A stretch of DNA of 64,000 bases from Allgaiera indica (GTDB lineage Bacteria; Pseudomonadota; Alphaproteobacteria; Rhodobacterales; Rhodobacteraceae): the NCBI RefSeq assembly GCF_900106675.1, contig NZ_FNOB01000010.1, forward strand, positions 86,070 through 150,069. Reading direction: 5' to 3'. Shown here in pieces: positions 9,691 to 19,070 of this stretch. Both the position numbers and the translations under genes were made by a program. Within the stretch, counting starts at the first letter, position 1, and each line of letters begins with the position of its first letter. The notes under the pieces were generated by a model. The model did no database searches. It saw only the letters and a list, made by a program, of their open reading frames with translations, and had not been told where the DNA came from.

Positions 9691-10997
9691 CACGCGATCC
9701 TCTCGTAGATCAGCGGCGGCTCTTCCACCTCTGCCTCGCCCAGAGAGAAGGCCGCGCGCACCGCGGCTTCGGCGGCGTCAGCCTCGGTTTCGGTCGCGGC
9801 ATGGACGATCGCGACCGGCAGATCGGCCGAGACATGTTCCCCCACGCCCGCGATATCCGACAGCCCGACCGAGGGGTTGATGCGGTCGCCCCCCTTCATC
9901 CGCCCGCCGCCGAGGGCCACCACCGCCAGGCCCAGCGCCTCGCCGTCGATCGCAGCGACGTAGCCCGCGCGCCCGGCCAGAACCTCGCGCATCACCGGGG
10001 CCGAAGGCAGCCGGTCGGGCCAGCGTTCGACGAAATCCACCGGCCCGCCCTGCGCCGCGACCATGCGGCCGAACACCTCGGCCGCGCTGCCCGATTCCAG
10101 CGCCGCCTCGATCCGGTCGGCACCGTCCTCGGGATCCGCCGCAAGCCCGCCCAGCGCCAGCGCCTCGCCCCCCAGCGCCGCAGTCAGATCCCACAGCGCC
10201 GCATTCACCGAAGTGCCGGTCAGCGTCTCCATCACCTCGATCACCTCCAGCGCATTGCCGGCGGCGGCGGCCAGCGGCTGGCTCATGTCGGTGATCAGCG
10301 CGGTGGTCATGCAGCCCGCCCCCTGCGCGGTGGACACCAGCGCCTGGGCAAGATCCAGCGCGTCGTCATAATCCTTCATGAAGGCCCCCGAGCCGGTCTT
10401 GACGTCCAGCACCAGCCCTTCCAGCCCCGCGGCCAGCTTCTTCGACAGGATCGAGGCGGTGATCAGATCGATCGATTCGACCGTGCCGGTGACATCGCGC
10501 ACCGCATAAAGGCGCCGGTCCGCCGGGGCGATCTGGTCGGTCGCGGCGACGATCGCGCAACCGACATCGCGGGTGACCTCACGCAGCTTTTCCACCGAGA
10601 CCTCGGCGCGAAAGCCCGGGATCGCCTCCAGCTTGTCGAGCGTGCCGCCGGTATGGCCCAGCCCGCGCCCCGAGATCATCGGCACATAGGCGCCGCAGGC
10701 CGCCAGCGCCGGCGCCAGCAGCAGCGAAACGCAATCGCCAACCCCGCCGGTCGAATGCTTGTCCAGCACCGGTCCCGGAAGATCCCATTCCAGCACGCGA
10801 CCCGACGCGCGCATCGCCCGGGTCAGCGCCACCCGGCCGGCATCGCCCAGCCCCCGCAGGCAGACGGCCATCGCGAAGGCACCGGCCTGGGCGTCGCTTA
10901 CCGCACCCGAGGCCAGGCCGCGGGCGAACCAGTCCAGCGCCTCGGCATCGGGGCGCTCTCCCCGGCGCAGCGCGGCAATGATCTGACGGGCATCCAC
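9690..10997 (-). CDS. deoA: thymidine phosphorylase
   Basis: This 435-residue pyrimidine-nucleoside phosphorylase has the family signature around LDKHSTGGVGDCVSLLLAP, the SGRGLGHTGGTLDKLE motif and KTGSGAFMK, which bind phosphate and nucleoside. It releases thymine or uracil and deoxyribose 1-phosphate. The GTG start follows a GGAGGG ribosome site by 5 nt and lies one base after the cdd stop. The open frame upstream of this start overlaps cdd and is not coding. Confidence 0.95.
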   Translation of the reverse strand: MDARQIIAALRRGERPDAEALDWFARGLASGAVSDAQAGAFAMAVCLRGLGDAGRVALTRAMRASGRVLEWDLPGPVLDKHSTGGVGDCVSLLLAPALAACGAYVPMISGRGLGHTGGTLDKLEAIPGFRAEVSVEKLREVTRDVGCAIVAATDQIAPADRRLYAVRDVTGTVESIDLITASILSKKLAAGLEGLVLDVKTGSGAFMKDYDDALDLAQALVSTAQGAGCMTTALITDMSQPLAAAAGNALEVIEVMETLTGTSVNAALWDLTAALGGEALALGGLAADPEDGADRIEAALESGSAAEVFGRMVAAQGGPVDFVERWPDRLPSAPVMREVLAGRAGYVAAIDGEALGLAVVALGGGRMKGGDRINPSVGLSDIAGVGEHVSADLPVAIVHAATETEADAAEAAVRAAFSLGEAEVEEPPLIYERIA

Positions 10998-10998
10998 C

Positions 10999-11394
10999 TC
11001 AACCCTCCATATGGGCGCCGCTGAAGGCCCCGGGCAGCAGGTCGGCCACGGAGACCTGCCGCGTTTCGCCGCCAAGTGTGCACATCGTGACCGTCGCCGC
11101 CGCACCCGCGAATTCGGCGATCTTCTGGCGGCAGCCGCCGCAGGGAGGCACCGGCGAGGGGCTGTCGGCGACCACCAGGATCTCGGCGATTTCGGTCTCG
11201 CCCGCCGCCACCATCGCGGCGATCGCGCCGGCCTCGGCGCAGGTGCCCTCGGGATAGGCGACGTTCTCGACATTGCAGCCGACATGGACCCGGCCCGAAG
11301 GCGTGCGCAGCGCCGCCCCCACCTTGAAGCGTGAATAAGGCGCATGGGCATTTTCACGCACCGCCCTGGCGGCATCTAGCAGGGTCTTCGGCAT
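10999..11394 (-). CDS. cdd: cytidine deaminase (tetrameric type)
   Basis: This 131-residue enzyme converts (deoxy)cytidine to (deoxy)uridine. Zinc ligands are in GTCAEAGA (Cys plus catalytic Glu) and PPCGGCRQ; the cysteine in the first motif marks the small homotetrameric class. It is the first gene of the cdd-deoA-deoB-add-upp operon, which together deaminates, phosphorolyses and salvages nucleosides. It is divergent from maeB, with the promoters of both presumably in the 253 bases between. Confidence 0.95.
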   Translation of the reverse strand: MPKTLLDAARAVRENAHAPYSRFKVGAALRTPSGRVHVGCNVENVAYPEGTCAEAGAIAAMVAAGETEIAEILVVADSPSPVPPCGGCRQKIAEFAGAAATVTMCTLGGETRQVSVADLLPGAFSGAHMEG

Positions 11395-11647
11395 GGCGGC
11401 CTCCGTTGCTGTGGCCGGCAATGTGCGGCGCGCGGGCGGGCGATGCAAGAGGCGCCGGCGCGGCAGTACAATCGCGCGCATCTTTCGGACATGTGAAAAC
11501 CGCGCGCTGTGATAGGCTGCACAGTGGCGCCTGCGCACCGGCCCGCACCGAGCACGCAACTTCGTCTTGAAACTGCCGCACCAGAGGCGCTAACTGCGGC
11601 GCGGATGGAATGGTTTAGCATTAAACTAAATCCCAGGGAGGACGCCG

Positions 11648-13927
11648 ATGGACGAGCACAGGCAGGACGGCGCGCGCCAGGCGGCGCTCGATTACCACGA
11701 ATTCCCGAAACCCGGTAAGCTGGAGGTCCGCGCGACCAAACCGCTGGCGAACGGCCGCGACCTGAGCCGCGCCTATTCCCCCGGCGTGGCCGAGGCCTGC
11801 CTGGAAATCAAGGCCGATCCCGCGACGGCCAGCCGCTATACCGCGCGCGGCAATCTGGTGGGCGTCGTCTCGAACGGCTCGGCCGTGCTGGGCCTTGGCA
11901 ACATCGGCGCGCTGGCGGCCAAGCCGGTGATGGAAGGCAAGGCCGTTCTGTTCAAGAAATTCGCCAATATCGACTGTTTCGACATCGAGTTGAATGAGAA
12001 GGACCCCGAGAAGCTGGCCGAACTGGTCTGCGCGCTGGAGCCCACCTTCGGCGCGATCAACCTTGAGGACATCAAGGCGCCCGATTGCTTCATCGTGGAA
12101 AAGATCTGTCGCGAACGGATGAACATCCCGGTCTTCCATGACGATCAGCATGGCACCGCGATCGTGGTTGGCGCCGCCGCCACCAACGCGCTGCGCGTCG
12201 CGGGCAAGGCGTTCGAGGATATCAAGGTCGTCTCGACCGGCGGCGGCGCGGCCGGCATCGCCTGCCTGAACATGCTGCTCAAGCTGGGTGTGAAGCGCGA
12301 AAACGTCTGGCTGTGCGATATCGCGGGCCTGGTCTACGAGGGCCGCACCGAAGAGATGACACCCCAGAAGGCGGCCTACGCCCAGCCCACCGACAAGCGC
12401 CGGTTGGACGAGGTGATCGACGGCGCCGATCTGTTCCTGGGCCTGTCGGGGCCGAACGTGCTGACGCCCGAGATGGTCAAGCGCATGGCCGCGCGGCCGA
12501 TCATCTTCGCGCTGGCCAACCCGATGCCTGAGATCATGCCCGATGCCGCGCGCATTGCGGCGCCGGACGCCATCATCGCCACCGGCCGGTCTGATTATCC
12601 CAACCAGGTCAACAACGTGCTATGCTTCCCGTTCATCTTTCGGGGCGCACTGGACGTGGGCGCGACCACGATCAACGACGAAATGCAGATCGCCTGCATC
12701 GAAGGCCTCGCGGCGCTGGCCCGCGCCACCACCAGCGCCGAGGCCGCCGCCGCCTATCAGGGCGAGGCGATGAGCTTCGGCGCCGATTACCTGATTCCGA
12801 AACCTTTTGACCCGCGCCTGATGGGCGTGGTGGCCACCGCGGTCGCGAAGGCGGCGATGGAATCTGGCGTCGCCAGCCGCCCGCTTGAGGATATATCGGC
12901 CTATCACCGGCGGCTGGATGGGTCGGTGTTCCGCTCGACCCTGCTGATGCGGCCGGTGTTCGAGGCCGCCCGCACCGCCAACCGCAAGATCGTCTTCGCC
13001 GAGGGAGAGGACGAGCGCGTGCTGCGCGCCGCCGCCGCGATGCTGGAGGAAACCACCGAGGTGCCGATCCTGATCGGCCGCCCCGAGGTCGTGGCGATGC
13101 GCTGCGAGCGGGCCGGCCTGCCGATCCGGCCCGGCAAGCACTTCGAGATCGTCAACCCGGAAAACGACCCGCGGTATCGCGATTACTGGGGCACCTATCA
13201 CGACCTGATGGCGCGCCGCGGCGTCACGCCGGACATCGCCCGAGCGGTTCTGCGCACCAACACCACGGCGATCGGCGCCGTCATGGTCCACCGTGGCGAG
13301 GCCGACAGCCTGATCTGCGGCACCTTCGGGCAATATCTGTGGCATCTGAACTATATCCGTCAGGTGCTGGCCCGCGACGGGCTGCATCCGGTCGGCGCGC
13401 TCAGCCTGATGATCCTGGAAGACGGGCCGCTGTTCATCGCCGATACCCATGTGAACCAGGAACCCACGCCCGACCAGATCATGGAAACCGTGATCGGCGC
13501 CGCCCGCCATGTCCGCCGCTTCGGCATTGCGCCGAAGGTCGCGCTGTGTTCGCATTCCCAGTTCGGCAATCTCGAAGGCATCTCGGGCGAGAAGATGCGC
13601 GCCGCGATGGAGATGCTCGACGATCGTGAACCCGATTTCGCCTATGAGGGCGAGATGCATATCGACGCCGCGCTCGACCAGGCGGTGCGTGAACGCATCT
13701 TTCCCTCGGCCCGCTTCGAGGGCGCCGCGAATGTGCTGGTGTTCTCGAATTCCGACGCTGCCTCGGGGGTGCGCAACATCCTGAAAATGAAGGCCGGCGG
13801 GCTGGAAGTGGGGCCGATCCTGATGGGCATGGGCAACCGCGCTCATATCGTCACGCCGTCGATCACCACGCGCGGCCTTCTGAACATGGCCGCGCTGGCC
13901 GGCACGCCGGTGGCCCATTACGGCTAA
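11648..13927 (+). CDS. maeB: NADP-dependent malic enzyme with C-terminal phosphotransacetylase-like domain
   Basis: The 759-residue protein has the malic enzyme N-domain ([12 protein letters not shown] near residue 40), the NAD(P) domain ([13 protein letters not shown] near 195; [10 protein letters not shown]) and, from about residue 430, a phosphotransacetylase-like domain ([22 protein letters not shown]). In rhizobia and other alphaproteobacteria this C-terminal domain is non-catalytic and mediates allosteric control by acetyl-CoA. The enzyme makes pyruvate and NADPH from malate. A GGGAGGA ribosome site precedes the ATG. It fits with the acetate/propionate and glyoxylate metabolism genes in the window. 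Confidence 0.96.
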   Translation: MDEHRQDGARQAALDYHEFPKPGKLEVRATKPLANGRDLSRAYSPGVAEACLEIKADPATASRYTARGNLVGVVSNGSAVLGLGNIGALAAKPVMEGKAVLFKKFANIDCFDIELNEKDPEKLAELVCALEPTFGAINLEDIKAPDCFIVEKICRERMNIPVFHDDQHGTAIVVGAAATNALRVAGKAFEDIKVVSTGGGAAGIACLNMLLKLGVKRENVWLCDIAGLVYEGRTEEMTPQKAAYAQPTDKRRLDEVIDGADLFLGLSGPNVLTPEMVKRMAARPIIFALANPMPEIMPDAARIAAPDAIIATGRSDYPNQVNNVLCFPFIFRGALDVGATTINDEMQIACIEGLAALARATTSAEAAAAYQGEAMSFGADYLIPKPFDPRLMGVVATAVAKAAMESGVASRPLEDISAYHRRLDGSVFRSTLLMRPVFEAARTANRKIVFAEGEDERVLRAAAAMLEETTEVPILIGRPEVVAMRCERAGLPIRPGKHFEIVNPENDPRYRDYWGTYHDLMARRGVTPDIARAVLRTNTTAIGAVMVHRGEADSLICGTFGQYLWHLNYIRQVLARDGLHPVGALSLMILEDGPLFIADTHVNQEPTPDQIMETVIGAARHVRRFGIAPKVALCSHSQFGNLEGISGEKMRAAMEMLDDREPDFAYEGEMHIDAALDQAVRERIFPSARFEGAANVLVFSNSDAASGVRNILKMKAGGLEVGPILMGMGNRAHIVTPSITTRGLLNMAALAGTPVAHYG

Positions 13928-13942
13928 AGCACGAAGGACCGG

Positions 13943-13993
13943 GCGGAGGCCGCGGATCCGGTGGGTTTGCAAACCCCCGGCTTCAGCCTCCGC
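13943..13993. promoter_or_regulatory. inverted repeat containing a TTTGCAAA palindrome upstream of prpE
   Basis: A perfect 14-bp palindrome GGGTTTGCAAACCC (13963-13976) is nested in a larger inverted repeat with arms GCGGAGGC and GCCTCCGC. TTTGCAAA is the half-motif reported for the ScfR-family regulator PccR of Rhodobacter sphaeroides and resembles RamB sites. The structure could also act as the maeB terminator, since it starts 16 bases after that stop. Confidence 0.55.
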
Positions 13994-14009
13994 TGTCTGT
14001 ACAAGCGAC

Positions 14010-14061
14010 AAGAATTTGCAAATCCTCGCAGCAATGCGCTGCGAAGATCTGCAAAATTCTT
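14010..14061. promoter_or_regulatory. second TTTGCAAA site inside a long imperfect stem-loop upstream of prpE
   Basis: TTTGCAAA occurs at 14015-14022 and a near match TCTGCAAA at 14048-14055. They are the outer parts of an inverted repeat of about 23 bp (AAGAATTTGCA...TGCAAAATTCTT outside, TCGCAGC...GCTGCGA inside) with a 5-nt loop. It is about 160 bases upstream of the prpE start. An operator for a short-chain acyl-CoA responsive regulator is the best reading; no such regulator gene is in the window. Confidence 0.55.
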
Positions 14062-14220
14062 CGTGCGCAAGCCCCGGCGGGTCGCAAGAAACTTGCGCGC
14101 CCCCGCCGCCCTTCCTAACACGGTTGCAGCCCGACCGGGACGGTGCCGCGTGTGCGCTGCCGCGAGATCCCCCTGTCGGCCACCGGAGGAGAGCGCCCCG
14201 CGGGGCGGGAGGAGGCAGAG

Positions 14221-16110
14221 ATGAGTTACAACGACGTCTATGCGCGCTGGAAGGCCGACCCAGAGGCCTTCTGGATGGAACAGGCCGAGGCGATCGACTG
14301 GGTAAGAAAGCCCTCCAAGGCGCTCTGGGACGAGAACGCCCCGATCTATGAATGGTTCAAGGACGGCCTGATCAATGCCTGCTGGAATGCGGTCGATCGC
14401 CATGTCGCCGCCGGGCGCGGGCCGCAATATGCGATCGTCTACGACAGCCCGATCACCGGCCGCACCCACAAGATCACCTATTCCGAGCTGCGCAACCGGG
14501 TGGCCACGCTGGCCGGCGCGCTGCGCGCCAAGGGCGTGGAGAAGGGCGACCGGGTGGTGATCTACATGCCGATGGTGCCCGAGGCGGTCGAGGCGATGCT
14601 GGCCTGCGCGCGGCTTGGCGCGATCCATTCGGTGGTGTTCGGCGGGTTTGCCGCGAACGAATTGGCGGTACGGATCGACGACGCCAAGCCCAAGGCGATC
14701 CTGGCGGCGTCTTGCGGGATCGAGCCGGGGCGCGTGGTGCATTACAAGCCGCTTCTCGACGCGGCGATCGAACAGGCCAGCCACAAGCCCGACTTCTGCG
14801 TCATCCTGCAGCGCGAAGAGGAAGTCGCGAAACTGATCGAGGGCCGCGATTTCGGCTGGCACAGCTTCCAGTACGGCGCGGCGCCCGCGGAATGCGTGCC
14901 GGTCGAGGGCGATCATCCGGCCTATATCCTCTATACGTCGGGGACAACGGGCCAGCCCAAGGGCGTGGTGCGCCCCACCGCGGGCCATCTGGTGGCGCTG
15001 AACTGGACCATGAAGAACATCTTCAACGTCGACCCGGGAGAGGTGTTCTGGGCCGCCTCGGATGTGGGCTGGGTGGTAGGTCACAGCTATATCTGCTACG
15101 GGCCGCTGGTGCACGGCAACACCTCGGTCCTGTTCGAGGGCAAGCCCGTGGGCACCCCCGACGCGGGCACCTTCTGGCGGGTGATCCAGGACCACAAGGT
15201 CGCCAGCTTCTTCACCGCCCCCACGGCGTTCCGCGCCATCAAGCGCGAAGACCCCAAGGGCGAGATGGTGAACAGATACGACCTGTCGTCCCTGCGCGCC
15301 CTGTTCCTGGCCGGCGAGCGGGCGGATCCCGACACGATCGTCTGGGCGCAGGACAAGCTGGGTGTGCCGGTGATCGACCATTGGTGGCAGACCGAAAGCG
15401 GATGGCCCATGGTCGCCAACCCGCTGGGGATCGAGGAATTGCCGGTCAAGCTGGGGTCCCCCACCGTGCCGATGCCGGGTTATGACGTGCAGATCCTAGA
15501 CGAGGGCGGACACCCCATGAAGCCGGGCGAACTCGGCTCGATCGCGATCAGGCTGCCACTGCCGCCGGGCACGCTGCCGACGCTGTGGAAAGCCGAGGCG
15601 CGGTTTCGCAAGGCCTACCTCGAACATTTCCCCGGCTATTACGAGACCGGCGACGCGGGCTATATCGACGAGGACGGATATCTCTACATCATGGCGCGCA
15701 CCGACGATGTGATCAATGTGGCCGGACACCGCCTGTCGACCGGCGCGATGGAAGAGGTGCTGGCGAGCCACCAGGATGTGGCCGAATGCGCGGTGATCGG
15801 CGTGGCGGACGAGTTGAAGGGCCAATTGCCGCTTGGGTTTCTGTGCCTCAACAAGGGGACCAACCGGCCCTCGGACGAGATCGTCACGGAATGCGTGGGT
15901 CTGGTGCGCGAAAAGATCGGCCCGGTGGCGGCCTTCAAGCTGGCCTGTGTGGTCGACCGGCTGCCCAAGACGCGGTCGGGCAAGATCCTGCGCGCGACGA
16001 TGGTGAAGGTCGCCGATTCCCAGCCCTTCAAGGTGCCAGCGACGATCGACGACCCGGCGATCCTGGATGAAATCCGGGCGGCATTGCGGGGCTTGGGCTA
16101 CGCGCGATAG
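14221..16110 (+). CDS. prpE: propionyl-CoA synthetase
   Basis: This 629-residue ANL-family ligase makes propionyl-CoA from propionate, ATP and CoA. It matches PrpE closely along its length: the N-terminal acetyl-CoA synthetase-type cap (FWMEQAEAIDW), GAIHSVVFGGFA, the P-loop YTSGTTGQPKGVV near residue 238, WWQTESGWP, ARTDDVINVAGHRLSTG and the catalytic Lys588 in PKTRSGKILR. These features favour PrpE over AcsA. The ATG follows a GGAGGAGGCAG ribosome site. Upstream TTTGCAAA palindromes are consistent with control by a PccR/ScfR-type regulator of propionyl-CoA assimilation. Confidence 0.9.
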   Translation: MSYNDVYARWKADPEAFWMEQAEAIDWVRKPSKALWDENAPIYEWFKDGLINACWNAVDRHVAAGRGPQYAIVYDSPITGRTHKITYSELRNRVATLAGALRAKGVEKGDRVVIYMPMVPEAVEAMLACARLGAIHSVVFGGFAANELAVRIDDAKPKAILAASCGIEPGRVVHYKPLLDAAIEQASHKPDFCVILQREEEVAKLIEGRDFGWHSFQYGAAPAECVPVEGDHPAYILYTSGTTGQPKGVVRPTAGHLVALNWTMKNIFNVDPGEVFWAASDVGWVVGHSYICYGPLVHGNTSVLFEGKPVGTPDAGTFWRVIQDHKVASFFTAPTAFRAIKREDPKGEMVNRYDLSSLRALFLAGERADPDTIVWAQDKLGVPVIDHWWQTESGWPMVANPLGIEELPVKLGSPTVPMPGYDVQILDEGGHPMKPGELGSIAIRLPLPPGTLPTLWKAEARFRKAYLEHFPGYYETGDAGYIDEDGYLYIMARTDDVINVAGHRLSTGAMEEVLASHQDVAECAVIGVADELKGQLPLGFLCLNKGTNRPSDEIVTECVGLVREKIGPVAAFKLACVVDRLPKTRSGKILRATMVKVADSQPFKVPATIDDPAILDEIRAALRGLGYAR

Positions 16111-16685
16111 TGAACCCTCTGTCCTACAACGAAGAATTGCTATCGCCGGGCGCGAAAATTTGCGCCTGGCCTCGCGTACTACCTGTCTTTCCAGCCATGT
16201 TGGCGGATCACGGCGCTTGGAATAGTCTGCTGACAACTGCAACCAAGAAGCGTCCGTTCGGGCCCCGCGAGGGCCAGACCCGACCCGATCCGCACCATGA
16301 CCCAAACAATAACGGTTCCCGAACACCCCGCCGCCACGGCGGGCCTCTCTCCCGCCCTGCCGGGCCATGATCTGGGCGCAGCGATATCGGAAGACTTCGG
16401 TGGCCCGCGCCTTGCCGCACAGAGAAGGCCCCCCCCTCCGGCGCGGAAGCCATTGGGGCGGCTGAGCCATGGGACCGGCATCGCGGCCCAAGACGACACC
16501 GTCCAGTTGCAGCGCGGGCAATGCGCCAATTCTGGTGGTGCCAGACGAGCAGCGGCTCGCGCGCTGAATGCGGCGGCCCGTCGCGGCAAAGCCGGGCCTT
16601 TGGCCCGACAGGACCTGAAAGCGCTGCGCATTCTCGACGACCCGTTTCACCCGATTGCGCGGCCATCGCCGCCAGAGGCCTGCCC
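16111..16685. other. 575-base gap with no supported gene
   Basis: No convincing gene is seen. A 130-codon plus-strand frame from 16297 ends in an ATGA overlap with the next gene, but its composition (runs of Pro, Arg and Ala) and lack of recognisable motifs argue against it. Opposing frames have the same problem. No histidine kinase partner for the downstream response regulator is present here. Confidence 0.4.
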
Positions 16686-18077
16686 ATGACCGACCCGGCC
16701 CCCTTCCTTCTGATCGAGGACGCGCCCTCGCTGCAGCAATTGTACCAAACGATCCTGACGCTCGAAGGCCATCAGGTCCACGGCGCGGTGACGGCGGCCG
16801 ACGGATGGGAAGCCTTTCGCACCACCCGCCATCCTGTCGCATTGCTTGACCTGATGCTGCCCGATCGCGACGGGCTGGATCTGATGGCCGACATGCTGGC
16901 GCTTGCGCCCGAGACGCGGGTGATCGTGATCACCGCCAATGGCTCGATCAACAAGGCGGTCGAGGCGATGCGCGCGGGGGCCCATGAATTCCTGGTCAAA
17001 CCCTTCGACGACAAGCGCCTGCTCGCGGCGGTCGAAAATGCGCGCCGCGCCGCGCCCAATCTCACGCGCCTGCCCCCCGCACAGGTCGGGCCGACCGGCG
17101 AGCTGATCGGAGAGTCGGCGGTGATGGAGCGCGTCTACGCCACCATCCGCTCGGTCGCGCCCTCTACCGCCACCGCCTTCATCACCGGCGAAAGCGGCAC
17201 CGGCAAGGAACTTTGCGCGCAGGCGATCCACGATCTGTCGGGCCGCGCGGGCGGCCCCTTCATCGCGCTCAACTGCGGTGCGATCCCCCAGGATCTGCTG
17301 GAATCCGAAGTCTTCGGCCATCTGAAGGGCTCGTTCACCGGCGCCATCGCGGACAAGCCCGGCGCGGCCGCTGCGGCCGACGGTGGCACCCTCTTCCTGG
17401 ACGAGATCTGCGAGATGGACCTGGCGCTGCAGGCCAAGATGTTGCGCTTTCTACAGACTTCGACGGTCCAGCCGGTGGGCGCCACCCGGCCGCGCAAGGT
17501 CGACGTACGCATCCTGTGCGCCACCAATCGCGACCCCCAGACCGAAGTCCGTGCCGGCCGCTTTCGCGAGGACCTGTATTATCGCCTGCATGTGGTACCG
17601 ATCCACATGCCGCCACTGCGCACACGCGGCGAGGACGTCATCACCATCGCCGAAACCATCCTTGCCCGCCTCAACGCCGAAGAGGGCCGCAACTTTGCCG
17701 CGCTCGCGCCGGGGGTTCGGGATCGCTTCCGCGCCCATCCCTGGCCGGGCAATGTGCGCCAGCTGATCAACACGTTGCGCAACGTCGTGGTGCTGAACGA
17801 CGGTCCCGTGGTGACCGAGGCCATGCTGCCACCCGATCTGATCGCCGAGGCCAGCCCAACCTCCGATGCCGGCCCGGCTGCGCGCACGGCGGCGGCGCTG
17901 CACAGCGAGGATCTGATCGGTCGCCCCCTGGCCGAGATCGAGCAGATCGTGATCGAGGCCACGTTGGCGCGATGCAACGGCTCTGTCCCGCGCGCGTCGC
18001 GCAAGCTAGAGGTGTCGCCCTCCACGCTCTACCGCAAGCTCGAAAGCTGGCGCCAGCGCCGCGACGCCGCGGAATAG
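16686..18077 (+). CDS. sigma-54-dependent response regulator (NtrC family)
   Basis: The 463-residue protein has a receiver domain (residues ~8-120, phospho-acceptor Asp in ALLDLMLPDRDG, conserved Lys in FLVKPFD), a sigma-54 AAA+ domain with Walker A GESGTGKE and Walker B GGTLFLDE, and a C-terminal Fis-type helix-turn-helix (NGSVPRASRKLEVSPSTLYRKL). The loop that contacts sigma-54 reads GSFTGA rather than the usual GAFTGA. It would activate sigma-54 promoters on phosphorylation. The architecture resembles LuxO/QseF/NtrX-like proteins. No cognate histidine kinase lies next to it. Confidence 0.88.
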   Translation: MTDPAPFLLIEDAPSLQQLYQTILTLEGHQVHGAVTAADGWEAFRTTRHPVALLDLMLPDRDGLDLMADMLALAPETRVIVITANGSINKAVEAMRAGAHEFLVKPFDDKRLLAAVENARRAAPNLTRLPPAQVGPTGELIGESAVMERVYATIRSVAPSTATAFITGESGTGKELCAQAIHDLSGRAGGPFIALNCGAIPQDLLESEVFGHLKGSFTGAIADKPGAAAAADGGTLFLDEICEMDLALQAKMLRFLQTSTVQPVGATRPRKVDVRILCATNRDPQTEVRAGRFREDLYYRLHVVPIHMPPLRTRGEDVITIAETILARLNAEEGRNFAALAPGVRDRFRAHPWPGNVRQLINTLRNVVVLNDGPVVTEAMLPPDLIAEASPTSDAGPAARTAAALHSEDLIGRPLAEIEQIVIEATLARCNGSVPRASRKLEVSPSTLYRKLESWRQRRDAAE

Positions 18078-18143
18078 CGGCACGTTCCGGCCCCCGCGCG
18101 GGTGTTCGGCCCCGGCGGTGAGATCCGGCGTGGCAGGCGTAGC

Positions 18144-18905
18144 TTAGGCGAATTGCTCTCGCAGCAGCCGTTCCTCCAGCCCATGCCCCGGATCGAACAG
18201 GATCCGGTGGCGCACGGCGGGTTCCGAGCGCACCTCGACCACGCGCGCGCCGGACACGCTGCGCCCGTCGCCTTCGGCCATCACGGGGCGCTTTTCCGGC
18301 TCCAGCACCTCGAAACGCACCACGGCCCGCTTGGGCAGGATCGCCCCGCGCCAGCGCCGGGGCCGGTAGGCCGCGACCGCCGTCAGCGCAAGAACTTCGG
18401 ATCCGATCGGCAGGATCGGCCCATGAGTCGAATAATTGTAGGCGGTCGATCCGGCGGGCGTGCTGACAAGCGCACCGTCGCAGATCAGCGGCTCAAGCCG
18501 CACCTTGCCGTCGATGCTGATGCGCAGCTTCGCCGCCTGCGGCCCCGCCCGCAGCAGCGACACCTCGTTGATCGCCAGCAGATCGCGCCGCTGACCCTCG
18601 GCGTCGGTCGCCGTCATGCGCAGCGGGTTGATCACCTCTTCCTCAGCCGCCTCCAGCCGTTCGATCAAACGCTCCTCGGAGAATTCGTTCATCAGGAAGC
18701 CGACGGTGCCGCAATTCATCCCGTAGACCGCCACGTCGCGGGTTTCGGTCGCATGCAGCGTGTCCAGCATGAAGCCATCCCCCCCCAGGGCGACGATCAC
18801 CTCGGCCTCTTCGAACGGCACCGCGCCATAGCGCGAGACCAGGCGCTCGCGGGCCGCCTGCGCCACATCGCTGCGGCTTGCCGTGAATGCGATTTTCCGG
18901 CCCAC
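18144..18905 (-). CDS. nadK: NAD kinase
   Basis: This 253-residue enzyme phosphorylates NAD to NADP. It has the GGDG motif at residues 41-44 (VIVALGGDGFML), the conserved NE/N segment (AINEVSLLR) and the glycine-rich TPAGSTAYNYSTHGP motif. The start is a GTG (MGRKIAFTAS). It is divergent from glyA, with about 165 bases between. Confidence 0.94.
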   Translation of the reverse strand: MGRKIAFTASRSDVAQAARERLVSRYGAVPFEEAEVIVALGGDGFMLDTLHATETRDVAVYGMNCGTVGFLMNEFSEERLIERLEAAEEEVINPLRMTATDAEGQRRDLLAINEVSLLRAGPQAAKLRISIDGKVRLEPLICDGALVSTPAGSTAYNYSTHGPILPIGSEVLALTAVAAYRPRRWRGAILPKRAVVRFEVLEPEKRPVMAEGDGRSVSGARVVEVRSEPAVRHRILFDPGHGLEERLLREQFA

Positions 18906-19070
18906 ACGCCGCCTCCTCTGCCCTGCGCGCAGTCTTCACCCGCGCTCGCGCGATTGGCAAGAGCCGCCCGGACGAGAAAAGCCGTCGTTTCCAGCCTTTT
19001 TCCCGGGCGACGCATCGGCTAAACAGCCTTTGACCGCAGCCCCGTCGCAGCCCCCGTCAAGGAGATGGCC

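Noticed and set aside
14143..14220. Upstream extension of prpE to an earlier ATG
   Set aside because: Residues before the chosen ATG are unrelated to the family, and the GGAGGAGG site fits the later start.
16297..16689. 130-codon frame ending in an ATGA overlap with the response regulator
   Set aside because: The overlap is tempting, but composition is noise-like and there is no ribosome site or domain; I could not support it.
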